Position numbers and translations under genes: made by a program
Assembly (NCBI GenBank): GCA_021844355.1
Contig: JAKBTP010000047.1
Span: 1-6,826, forward strand
From: a bacterium
GTDB taxonomy: Bacteria > Chloroflexota > Dormibacteria > Aeolococcales > Bog-877
Reading direction: 5' to 3'
DNA length: 6,826 nucleotides
The notes under the pieces: generated by a model
Told to the model about the DNA's origin: nothing
Databases searched by the model: none
What the model saw: the letters and a program-made list of their open reading frames with translations, nothing else
Part shown: in pieces, positions 1 through 6,810 of the stretch
Layout of the letters: each line of letters starts with the position of its first letter
Numbering within the stretch: the stretch's first letter is position 1

Positions 1-846
1 GGCGAGCGGGAACACGCCCGACCAGTATTCGGGCGGGTGTCCCGCCAGCTGCCGCCTCAGCCGGACGCGCTGGGCGGTGAGGGTGGCAGGCAGGGGTACG
101 AGGGCGGCTGCCAGACCCAGCAGTGCGGCGCCGCCCGTCGTCAGGGGGGCCACCGCGCCAGGCCAGACCCCGCGGCTCGCGGCGGCCGCGAGCGAGCACG
201 AAATCGCGGCCAGGGCGGGGACGCCAGCGACGATCCAATACGAGGGCCCAAGCGTCCACAGCGGAGGCTTCAGGCGCAGGCGCCAGAGGAGCCCGGTGGC
301 CAGGATCAGGTAGGCCAGGAGGCCGAATCCGAGCAGGGCCAGCTGGAGCGCGGAGAGGGGGCGGCTCCAGTCGACCCCATGGCCCGCCAGAGCGGCCAGG
401 GCAGCGCTGGCGGCCAAAGCGCTCACCGGTCCAAGGAGCCAAATGGCCCCTCCTTCGGCCAGCCATCCCTCACCCCAACGCCGAGCCCATACCCCGGCGC
501 CCCAGAGCACGGCGGTCAAGGCTCCGGTGACGGTGAGCGGCAGGGAGAACCCTCTCCAGCCGGCCGCTCCGGCAATCTCGGCCAGGACCGAGGTCGCGGC
601 GGAGAAGGCGAAGACGCCGAGCCGGACGCGCCAGGGCCCCAAGGCTGACCAATACCCACGTGGCGACCTCAGCAGGGCTCCCAGCTCGCCGGCCAGGAGC
701 TCCGCGTACGAGACCACCGCGATGATGACCAGGGCCAGGGAGGGTCCGGTCTCGCCCACCCGGCGCAGGCCGAGGGCGATGGCTCCGGCGGCCATCACCA
801 AGGCGAACCTTCCTGGGGCCGGATGAGGCGGGGCCGGCGGTCTCAC
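1..846 (-). CDS. TDT-family (TehA/SLAC1-like) transporter, N-terminal 282 residues, cut by window edge
   Basis: The minus strand reads open from a GTG at 844-846 to the left edge, giving 282 residues without a stop. The protein is very hydrophobic, with about eight membrane spans alternating with short Arg-rich loops. It fits the tellurite-resistance/dicarboxylate transporter family (TehA, Mae1, SLAC1): the opening GRFALVMAAGAIALGLR resembles the family's first helix, YWIVAGVPALAA near 203-214 its WIN-type helix, and PPEYWSGVFPLA at 271-282 the conserved W-x-x-x-FPL segment before the last spans. Family members run roughly 320-380 residues, so the final helices lie outside the window. The family moves anions or C4-dicarboxylates, or exports sulfite; the substrate cannot be read here. 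The GTG is chosen because it leaves a short 11-residue leader before helix 1 and no ATG, GTG or TTG lies in frame for about 30 codons upstream; the in-frame ATG at residue 18 would cut helix 1. No Shine-Dalgarno is visible. It is divergent from the permease at 960. Sure of an integral membrane protein; family call fairly sure. Confidence 0.75.
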   Translation of the reverse strand, partial: MRPPAPPHPAPGRFALVMAAGAIALGLRRVGETGPSLALVIIAVVSYAELLAGELGALLRSPRGYWSALGPWRVRLGVFAFSAATSVLAEIAGAAGWRGFSLPLTVTGALTAVLWGAGVWARRWGEGWLAEGGAIWLLGPVSALAASAALAALAGHGVDWSRPLSALQLALLGFGLLAYLILATGLLWRLRLKPPLWTLGPSYWIVAGVPALAAISCSLAAAASRGVWPGAVAPLTTGGAALLGLAAALVPLPATLTAQRVRLRRQLAGHPPEYWSGVFPLA

Positions 847-853
847 CGTGGAG

Positions 854-859
854 AGGGTA
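854..859 (-). promoter_or_regulatory. Possible -10 element (TACCCT) of TDT gene
   Basis: On the minus strand TACCCT (TANNNT pattern) is followed by seven bases and then the GTG start at 846. That spacing would place transcription start at or next to the start codon, giving a leaderless message, which fits the lack of a Shine-Dalgarno. No -35 element is recognisable and a TANNNT match is common by chance, so this is weak. Confidence 0.22.
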
Positions 860-941
860 AGCGCCCGGCTGGCCGGGGCGCCGCCGCCTAGTTGCGAACC
901 AACCTCCCCACGGCTCAGTATCAGGCGGCCGGGCCAGCATC

Positions 942-948
942 AAGGAAG
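942..948 (+). promoter_or_regulatory. Ribosome binding site of KimA-like permease
   Basis: AAGGAAG lies 11 bases before the ATG at 960 and is complementary to the 3' end of 16S rRNA. It supports translation from this ATG rather than from a downstream start such as Met49. It is the only convincing Shine-Dalgarno in front of any gene in the window. Confidence 0.55.
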
Positions 949-959
949 TCACCCCGCCA

Positions 960-3530
960 ATGCCCAGCGACTCACCCACCCCATCCGACGACCCGGCTGC
1001 GGACCTCGAGCGGCGCATCACCCAGCCCGGCAGCCTTCCGGGCAACCGCTACGTGGTGGTGCGCCGGGAGGACCTCGGCTCGTTTCGACGCGGCCGGGGC
1101 GGGATGTTGGTCGCCACTGAGCGGGCGGACGAGCCACCCGGTGGCGCGGCCCGGCTGACCTACCTTTTGAAGCGCGCGGTGATCGGGCGCCGCCTGCCGA
1201 CCTCGGCGGTGGAGACCGAGCGGCTGCCGGTCCGCCGCGCCCTTCCCACCCTGGCGTCCGACGCGCTCTCCTCGGTGGCCTACGGCCCAGAGGCGGGGCT
1301 CACCGTCCTGGCCCTGGCTGGGGTCGGCGCCTTTGCCTTCGAGCTGCCCATCGCCCTTGCCATCGCCGCCCTCATGGTGCTGGTCACCCTCTCGTACCGC
1401 CAGCTGGTGCTCACGCGCCAGACGGACGGCGGGTCCTACGCGGCAGCCCGCGACCACCTCGGCCGGTGGCCCGCGATGGTGGCCGCGGCGGCTCTGCTCA
1501 TCGACTACATACTCACGGTCTCGGTGAGCGTCTCCTCCGGCGCGGACGCGCTGGCCTCCGCCTTCCCCACCCTCAACGACCTGCGCCTCCCGATCGCGGT
1601 GCTGCTCGCCCTGCTCTTGTGCGCCGGCAACCTGAGGGGCGTGCGCGAGGCGGGAGCCATGTTCTCCACCCCCACCTTCCTCTTCATCGCGGCGATGGGC
1701 GCCCTGATCGTGGCGGGGCTGATCCGGGCCCTCACCGGAGGGGTCCACCACGGCTTCGGGGTGTATCCCCCGATCCCCCACCCTGCCGAGGCGCTCACCC
1801 CATTCCTGGTGCTGACCGCCTTCGCCTCCGGCTGCTCCTCGATGACCGGCATCGAGGCGGTTTCCAACAGCGTCCGAAGCTTCCGGGAGCCCCAGGGCCG
1901 GAACGCCGCCCGCACCCTCTCTCTGCTGGGGCTGCTGCTGGTCGTCCTCTTCCTCGGCGTCACGCTCTTGGACCTCATCTTCGGCGTCGCCCCCAAGCCG
2001 GGTGGCAGCCCCACGGTCCTGGCGCAGATCGCCCAGGACGTCTTCACCGGACCGGGCCGGTTCTTCTTCTACGTGATCCAGTTCTCGACCACCCTGGTGC
2101 TGGTGCTGGCCGCCAACGCCAGCTTCAACGGCTTCCCCCGTCTCTGCGCGTTCCTGGCCCGGGACGACCGCCTGCCCCACCGCTTCGGCGCCTACGGAGA
2201 CCGGCTGGTGTACTCGGCGGCCATCCTGGTGCTCACGGCGGTCTCGGTGGCGGTGATCGTGGCCTTCGCAGCCAACACCGACCACCTGATCAACCTCTAC
2301 GCCATCGGAGTCTTCACCGCCTTCACGCTGGCCCAGACGGCCCTGGTCCGCTACGGCTTCCGGCACCGCCAGGGTCACTGGCGGCGCAACGTCACCATCA
2401 ACGCCGTCGGTGCCGCCGCCACCCTGCTGGTGGACCTCATCGTCCTGGTCGTCAAGTTCCGGCTGGGGGCCTGGGTGGTGCTGATCATCGTGCCCCTGGT
2501 GGTGGCGTACTTCTGGTATGTCAGTCGGCACTATCTGAAGGTCCGCTCCGAGCTGGGCCCGGTGCCTGCGGACCGGGCCCGCCTCGCGCCCGACCGGACC
2601 CTGGTGCCGGTCCGGCAGCTGGACGGGCCCACGCGCCGGGCCCTGAAGTACGCGCTGGCGCTCGGGCCCCGGCTGGTCGCCCTGGCAACGTCGGGAGACC
2701 CGGGCCTCGCGTCGCAGCTCGAGGCCTATCTCCGCGACCAGGCCAAGAGCCGTCCCACGGCGGAATACGAGGTGTTGTCGCGCCCAGGCTCCAACCGGGC
2801 GGTGCTCTCGTTCCTCACCGAGTTGGCCCCCTCCCTGCCCGACCATTTGGTCACGGTGATGGTGCCGGAGAGCGTCACCAGCTCGGGGATCCTGGACCTC
2901 CTGAGGCGGCCATCCGCCCTCCGCCTCAAGTTCGCGCTGCTGCGTCGGCCGGGGGTGGTGGCCGCCAGCTTCCCGGGTCAGCCCGGCCAGGATTCAGCGG
3001 AAGGAGCCCTCAGACCGGGGGCTCGCCGGGTGGCGGTGGTGCCGGTTGCCGGCCTCGACATCCTGGCCCAGCGGGCGCTCAGCTACGCCCAGCACATCGC
3101 CGACGAGGTCATCGCCGTCCACGTGGCCACCGGTCAACCCCAGGATGTGCCCCGTCCCGACGGCACCCGGAGGCGCGACGACCTGGGGATGGAGCCCAGC
3201 GACGAGGCCCGGGAGCTGGTGGCCCAATGGGACGGCTGGGTCGACTCCCACCTGGAGTCGTCCACCTCACTTCCCCGTCCCAAACTGGTGCTGGTGCTAT
3301 CCCCCTTCCGGACCGTGGTGCAGCCGGTGCTCCGCTACCTGCAGGGATTCGCCGAGAAGAATCGCGACACCCTCTGCACCGTGGTGCTCCCCGAGCTGGT
3401 GGCCCGCCACTGGTGGAACCAGATCCTCCACAACCACCGGGCCTTCCACATCAAGTCGGCCCTCCTGGGCCGCGCCGACTTCGCGGTGGCCGACGTCACC
3501 TTCGATCTGGGCCGCCCGCCGGCAGCCTAG
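960..3530 (+). CDS. KimA-like APC-superfamily permease, probable proton-coupled K+ (or amino acid) uptake, duplicated C-terminal module
   Basis: An 856-residue integral membrane protein. Residues 1-65 are hydrophilic, about 94-522 form some 12 membrane spans, and 545-848 are cytosolic. The core carries hallmarks of the KimA (YdaO) branch: DALSSVAYGPEA at 101-112, TDGGSY at 155-160, LLIDYILTVSVSVSSG at 179-194, NLRGVREAG at 224-232, TGIEAVSN at 296-303 and NLYAIGVF at 445-452. From memory, the residues linked to potassium binding in Bacillus KimA (D36, Y43, D117, Y118, T121, S125, T230, E233, Y377) have equivalents D101, Y108, D182, Y183, T186, S190, T296, E299 and Y447, with spacing conserved inside each cluster. 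Potassium is therefore the favoured substrate, but many homologs are annotated only as amino acid permeases. Bacillus KimA is about 607 residues; the excess here is the N-terminal extension plus a second copy of the USP-like C-terminal module (545-672 and 690-848). The ATG at 960 has an AAGGAAG site. Divergent from the TDT gene, 47 bases before pepN. Confidence 0.85.
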   Translation: MPSDSPTPSDDPAADLERRITQPGSLPGNRYVVVRREDLGSFRRGRGGMLVATERADEPPGGAARLTYLLKRAVIGRRLPTSAVETERLPVRRALPTLASDALSSVAYGPEAGLTVLALAGVGAFAFELPIALAIAALMVLVTLSYRQLVLTRQTDGGSYAAARDHLGRWPAMVAAAALLIDYILTVSVSVSSGADALASAFPTLNDLRLPIAVLLALLLCAGNLRGVREAGAMFSTPTFLFIAAMGALIVAGLIRALTGGVHHGFGVYPPIPHPAEALTPFLVLTAFASGCSSMTGIEAVSNSVRSFREPQGRNAARTLSLLGLLLVVLFLGVTLLDLIFGVAPKPGGSPTVLAQIAQDVFTGPGRFFFYVIQFSTTLVLVLAANASFNGFPRLCAFLARDDRLPHRFGAYGDRLVYSAAILVLTAVSVAVIVAFAANTDHLINLYAIGVFTAFTLAQTALVRYGFRHRQGHWRRNVTINAVGAAATLLVDLIVLVVKFRLGAWVVLIIVPLVVAYFWYVSRHYLKVRSELGPVPADRARLAPDRTLVPVRQLDGPTRRALKYALALGPRLVALATSGDPGLASQLEAYLRDQAKSRPTAEYEVLSRPGSNRAVLSFLTELAPSLPDHLVTVMVPESVTSSGILDLLRRPSALRLKFALLRRPGVVAASFPGQPGQDSAEGALRPGARRVAVVPVAGLDILAQRALSYAQHIADEVIAVHVATGQPQDVPRPDGTRRRDDLGMEPSDEARELVAQWDGWVDSHLESSTSLPRPKLVLVLSPFRTVVQPVLRYLQGFAEKNRDTLCTVVLPELVARHWWNQILHNHRAFHIKSALLGRADFAVADVTFDLGRPPAA

Positions 3531-3539
3531 CCCTCAGGA

Positions 3540-3557
3540 CCTCGGGGCGACCCCAGG
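3540..3557 (+). terminator. Compact GC-rich hairpin between permease and pepN, possible terminator or attenuating structure
   Basis: CCT and GGGG pair with CCCC and AGG around a CGA triloop, giving seven base pairs with one bulged C (3543). It starts 10 bases after the permease stop. An outer inverted repeat, GGCAGC at 3521-3526 with GCTGCC at 3560-3565, could enclose it. No T-rich tract follows on either strand, so it is not a classical intrinsic terminator. It overlaps the place where a -35 element for the next gene would lie. Confidence 0.3.
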
Positions 3558-3565
3558 CCGCTGCC

Positions 3566-3571
3566 TAGAAT
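3566..3571 (+). promoter_or_regulatory. Putative -10 box (TAGAAT) of pepN, leaderless geometry
   Basis: TAGAAT matches the TATAAT consensus at five of six positions and is followed by six bases (GGCGGA) and then the pepN ATG at 3578. Transcription would start at or beside the A of the ATG, so the message would have no 5' leader. This agrees with the absence of a spaced Shine-Dalgarno. No -35 match is visible about 17 bases upstream. Leaderless genes with this arrangement are common in Actinobacteria and Deinococcota. Confidence 0.5.
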
Positions 3572-3577
3572 GGCGGA

Positions 3578-6142
3578 ATGCCAAGTCACAACGTCTCGCT
3601 CACGCGGGGAGAGGCGGAGTCCCGGTCTGCTGTGGTCTCCGACTGTCACTACCGGCTTCAGCTCGACCTAGCCCTCGGCAGGGATCGCTACGGCTACAGG
3701 GTGGAGCTGGAGTTCTCCGGCGAGCCCGGGGCCACGACCTTCCTGGACGCCCAGGTGGACCAGGTCTCCGGGATGACCTGGCAGGGACAGGAGCTGTCGC
3801 GGGACGCCTGGCGGGAGCAACTCATTCATCTGCCCGCGCTGGCGGAGCGCAATCGGGTGGAGGTGTGGGGCACATCCAGCTACCACCGGACAGGGCTGGG
3901 GATCCACCTCGCCGTGGACCCCGCCGATTCCGAGGCGTACATCTACACCGATCTCGAACCCGCCGACGCCCACCGCGTCTTCCCCTGCTTCGACCAGCCG
4001 GACATCAAGGGCGTTTTCGAGATCGCCGTCCGGGTGCCGCAGGACTGGACTGTGGTCTCCGCCGAGCCGGGCCGGGCGGGGAAGGCGTCGGACGACGAGG
4101 GGGCCAGATGGTGGGAGTTCGCCCCCACACGCCGGCTCTCCCCGTACGTGCTGGGGATCGCCGCCGGGAGGCTGCACGCCGTCAGATCCCAGCACGGCCA
4201 GATCCCCCTCGGGCTCTTCGCCCCCCTCTCCCTGGCGCAGGACCTCGAGAAGGCGGCCGAGGAGATCTTCGAAGTGACCCGACAGGGGCTCGACTTCTAC
4301 CAAGAGCGCTTTGGCATCCCCTACCCCTACCACAAGTACGACCAGGTCTTCTGCTTGGAGAAGGTCAATGGGGCGATGGAGTCTCCCGGTTGCGTCACCA
4401 TCACCGACCGGATGATCTACCGGGGACGGCCCTCGGCCCGGGAGAGCTCCCAGCGGGCGGAGGTGATCCTCCATGAGATGGCCCACATGTGGTTCGGTGA
4501 CCTGGTCACCTTCCGGTGGTGGGACGACCTCTGGCTCAACGAGAGCTTCGCCACCTTCATGTCCGCGGTGGCCGCGGACCGGGCGACCCGCTTCGACGAC
4601 TCCTGGACCTTCTGGGCCACCTACTTCAAACAGCTCGCGGTCGAGGAGGACCAGCATTCCACCTCCCACCCGGTGGTGACCGAGGTTCCGGACTCTGAGG
4701 CTGTCCATCTCAACTTCGACCGCATCACCTATCAGAAGGGGGCGGCTGTCATCCGTCAGCTGGCCACCTGGGTCGGGGAGGAGGCCTTCTTCGCCGCCAT
4801 CCACGACCACCTCGAGGCCCACAGTGAGGGAAACGCCACCTTGCGTGACCTCATCGGCACCCTGGAGAGGGTCTCGGGGCGGGACGTGCAGGGCTGGAGC
4901 CGGGCCTGGTTGGAGACCACTGGGCTCAACACCATCCGCCTTGAGGTGGAGGAGGCCACGGGGGCGGAGGGACCGGTGATGCAGGGGGCTGCCCTGGTGC
5001 AGACGGCGACCCCCGCGCAACCCACCATCCGCCCCCACCGCCTGGGGGTCGGCGAGTTCCGTTGGCGCGACCGGAAGTTGGTCCTGGAGCAGCGCCACGA
5101 GGCGGAGCTGGAAGGGGATCGGACCGAGATCCAAGGACTCCGGGGGAGGCTTCGCCCCCCCCTCCTCCTTCCCAACGACGAGTCCGTCACCTACGCCAAG
5201 GTCCGACTCGACCCCGTCTCGCTGCGGACCGTGGAGGCCAGCCTGGCGAGGATCTCGGACCCCCTGGCCCGTGCGGTGATCTGGGACCTCCTGTGGGACA
5301 TGGTGCGCGACGCGGAGCTGCCCACCGGCCGGTATGTGGCCGCCGTGGTCGCGAACCTTCCGGACGAGACCGACCAGTCACTGGTGCCGGTGGCCCTGGG
5401 CCAGGCGCGCCAGGCGATCGCCAGGTTCGGAGCTCCGGCGCACGGGGACGAGCTGGAGGCCAGCCTGGCGGACGCCGCAGCCCTGGCGCTGGAGCGTACC
5501 GAACCGGGAGGACTGGACCAGCTCACCTGGCTCCGCGCTCTCGTGGTGTCGGCCACCACCCCAGCCCAACTCGCCCGAGTCGAATCGATGCTCCACGGGG
5601 ACGGGATGCCCCCCGGCGCGGTCCTGGACTTGGAGATGCGCTGGCGGCTGGTGACCGCCCTGGCCGCCCGGGGGGTCCTGGGTGAGGGCGATGTGGCCCG
5701 GATGCAGCGGGCGGATTCCACCGCCACCGGCCAGGTGCGAGCGCTGGCCGCTCGGGCCGCCATCCCCAGCCCGGAAGCCAAGGAGGCGGTCTTCCGTCAC
5801 CTGACCGAGGAGGACTCTGCCAACGTGGAGGAGGCGATCTGGGTCGGGAGGAGCTTTGCGGGCGTGCGCCGCCCGGACCTGCTGCTCCCCTTCGTGCCTC
5901 GCTTCTTCACCGCCGTCGACCGTCTGCGTCAGGATCGCGGGTCAGAGTACAGCCGCGACTTCGCCTACTGGTTCATGCCCGCACTTCCACCTGAACCGCT
6001 GCTGGTCTCCGAGGTGCGCCACCAGCTGGAGCGCGAGGACCTGGCGGCCGATCTGCGAAGGATCTACCAGGACGCACTGGAGGAGGCAGAGCGGGCGCTG
6101 GTCGCCCGGGCCGCCGACGAGCTGGCCTACTCGGGCGGCTGA
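3578..6142 (+). CDS. pepN: Aminopeptidase N, M1 family zinc metallopeptidase
   Basis: An 854-residue cytosolic enzyme, close to the roughly 850-residue actinobacterial PepN, that removes N-terminal residues from peptides in the last steps of protein turnover. An N-terminal beta domain spans about 1-200 and includes CFDQPDIKGVF at 137-147. The thermolysin-like domain has the zinc motif HEMAH at 299-303, the third ligand E322 in NESF at the usual 18-residue spacing, and ITYQKGA at 383-389 with the transition-state tyrosine Y385. Residues about 535-840 form the helical ERAP1_C-type domain. There is no signal peptide. The exopeptidase motif, normally GAMEN, reads GAMES followed by PG (265-271): the glutamate that holds the substrate amino end (E268) is kept but the asparagine is replaced. 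The zinc and catalytic residues named here are all present, so an active enzyme is expected, perhaps with shifted specificity. The ATG at 3578 starts the family's usual LTRGEAESR opening; no Shine-Dalgarno precedes it and a TAGAAT box lies six bases upstream. The 3' end overlaps the convergent GNAT gene. Confidence 0.95.
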   Translation: MPSHNVSLTRGEAESRSAVVSDCHYRLQLDLALGRDRYGYRVELEFSGEPGATTFLDAQVDQVSGMTWQGQELSRDAWREQLIHLPALAERNRVEVWGTSSYHRTGLGIHLAVDPADSEAYIYTDLEPADAHRVFPCFDQPDIKGVFEIAVRVPQDWTVVSAEPGRAGKASDDEGARWWEFAPTRRLSPYVLGIAAGRLHAVRSQHGQIPLGLFAPLSLAQDLEKAAEEIFEVTRQGLDFYQERFGIPYPYHKYDQVFCLEKVNGAMESPGCVTITDRMIYRGRPSARESSQRAEVILHEMAHMWFGDLVTFRWWDDLWLNESFATFMSAVAADRATRFDDSWTFWATYFKQLAVEEDQHSTSHPVVTEVPDSEAVHLNFDRITYQKGAAVIRQLATWVGEEAFFAAIHDHLEAHSEGNATLRDLIGTLERVSGRDVQGWSRAWLETTGLNTIRLEVEEATGAEGPVMQGAALVQTATPAQPTIRPHRLGVGEFRWRDRKLVLEQRHEAELEGDRTEIQGLRGRLRPPLLLPNDESVTYAKVRLDPVSLRTVEASLARISDPLARAVIWDLLWDMVRDAELPTGRYVAAVVANLPDETDQSLVPVALGQARQAIARFGAPAHGDELEASLADAAALALERTEPGGLDQLTWLRALVVSATTPAQLARVESMLHGDGMPPGAVLDLEMRWRLVTALAARGVLGEGDVARMQRADSTATGQVRALAARAAIPSPEAKEAVFRHLTEEDSANVEEAIWVGRSFAGVRRPDLLLPFVPRFFTAVDRLRQDRGSEYSRDFAYWFMPALPPEPLLVSEVRHQLEREDLAADLRRIYQDALEEAERALVARAADELAYSGG

Positions 6143-6810
6143 CCGGGCACGGGCCCTCCGGCCCCGAAGAGTTCCAGACAGTCCTCGACCCCGGTCACGG
6201 TCACCTGGTGGCGCCGGTGCCGCAGCCAGCCCTCCCTGGTGAGCCGGAAACCCAGCATGAGGTCGGGCCGGCCCCGGCGGGGGGCGAGCCAGCTGCCGTT
6301 GGGTTCGTATCCCAACCGCAGTGAGACGCCCTGGGAGGCGGCGTTGTCGTGGAAGGCGGCGCTCTGGGCCTCCAGCGCTCCGAGGTGGGCGAAGGCCAGC
6401 TCCAGCACCGCCGCCCGCATCTCCTGGCCCAGCCCCTGGCCCTGGTGCTCCCGGCCCAGCCAGGACCCGGTCCTGACCATCCGGCAGGCCCCGAAATCCA
6501 CCCCCTTCAGGTCCTGGGCGCCCACCACCCGCCCGTCCCTGGTGACCACCGCCAGGTACACCCAGGACTTGGGGGTCCACTCAGCGATCGAGCGCAGGAC
6601 GTGCTGTACCGCCTCCCGCTCCCGCTGGGGCGACGGAAGGTCAGTCCAGGGCACCCCAAAGGGCATGGTGGCCTCCGGATGGATGCCGCGGCCCACCAGG
6701 TCAACCATCTCCTCGAGGAGCGCGGTGTCCGGGAGCCGGAGCTCGAGCCGCTCGGTGCGCAGGCGGAGGTCGTAGAGCGGCCAGTGGCTCACGCGCCGAG
6801 GTTGGCTCAC
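6127..6810 (-). CDS. GNAT-family N-acetyltransferase (RimJ/RimL-like)
   Basis: A 227-residue protein of the Gcn5-related N-acetyltransferase fold, which moves an acetyl group from acetyl-CoA to an amine. The first strand LRTERLELRLP at 17-27 is typical of the RimJ/RimL-type subgroup. HPEATMPFGVPWTD at 44-57 is a signature I associate with actinobacterial members. The acetyl-CoA pyrophosphate loop is visible as GREHQGQGLG at 119-128, matching Q/R-x-x-G-x-G/A. Later, HDNAASQGVSLRLGYEPNG at 154-172 is the usual strand-turn segment (N..S...LGY) closing the fold. The last 30 or so residues form a basic then Gly/Pro-rich tail that is not recognisable and includes the part overlapping pepN. The substrate is unknown: ribosomal proteins, small molecules and antibiotics are all possible. 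The start is uncertain: GTG at 6808-6810 is used, GTG at 6790-6792 would remove six residues, and the frame stays open to the window edge, so a start beyond it is possible. Confidence 0.85.
   Translation of the reverse strand: MSQPRRVSHWPLYDLRLRTERLELRLPDTALLEEMVDLVGRGIHPEATMPFGVPWTDLPSPQREREAVQHVLRSIAEWTPKSWVYLAVVTRDGRVVGAQDLKGVDFGACRMVRTGSWLGREHQGQGLGQEMRAAVLELAFAHLGALEAQSAAFHDNAASQGVSLRLGYEPNGSWLAPRRGRPDLMLGFRLTREGWLRHRRHQVTVTGVEDCLELFGAGGPVPGQPPE

Larger units (their letters stand above)
847..959. promoter_or_regulatory. Divergent intergenic spacer between TDT transporter and KimA-like permease
   Basis: This 113-base spacer must hold the 5' signals of both divergent transporter genes. 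On the plus strand a weak pair can be drawn, TTGCGA at 892-897 and CAGTAT at 916-921 with 18 bases between, but both match the consensus poorly. I see no clear operator palindrome and no transcription terminator. It is too short, and lacks the expected structure, for a ydaO-type c-di-AMP riboswitch such as the one that precedes kimA in Bacillus. That promoters exist here is inferred from gene layout, not from strong motifs. Confidence 0.4.

Noticed and set aside
37..648. 203-codon plus-strand frame at the left end
   Set aside because: The peptide is a Gly/Gln/Arg/Pro-rich shadow; the minus strand of the same region encodes membrane helices with TDT-family motifs.
847..959. ydaO-type c-di-AMP riboswitch upstream of the KimA-like gene
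   Set aside because: The Bacillus gene has one, but this spacer is shorter than such a riboswitch plus expression platform and I see none of its conserved helices.
470..1045. 191-codon minus-strand frame crossing the divergent spacer
   Set aside because: It starts inside the permease gene and reads the TDT gene out of frame, giving Arg/Gly-rich sequence without membrane helices.
972..2846. 624-codon open frame on the minus strand opposite the permease
   Set aside because: The translation is rich in Gly, Gln, Glu, Arg and His with no recognisable fold, as expected from the complement of a GC-rich gene; the plus strand shows an unmistakable APC permease.
1466..3568. 700-codon open frame on the plus strand inside the permease gene
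   Set aside because: It is a shifted frame of the permease gene, dominated by Pro, Gly, Arg and Ala, with no domain.
4370..4384. Inactive pseudo-peptidase because of the changed GAMEN motif
   Set aside because: The zinc ligands, catalytic glutamate, amino-end-binding glutamate and Y385 are all present in a full-length frame, so loss of activity is not supported.
3046..4476. 476-codon plus-strand frame bridging permease and pepN
   Set aside because: It is low-complexity, Pro/Arg/Ser-rich, and out of frame with two well-supported proteins.
3668..5134. 488-codon minus-strand frame opposite pepN
   Set aside because: It is the antisense shadow of a conserved M1 peptidase and has no recognisable motif.
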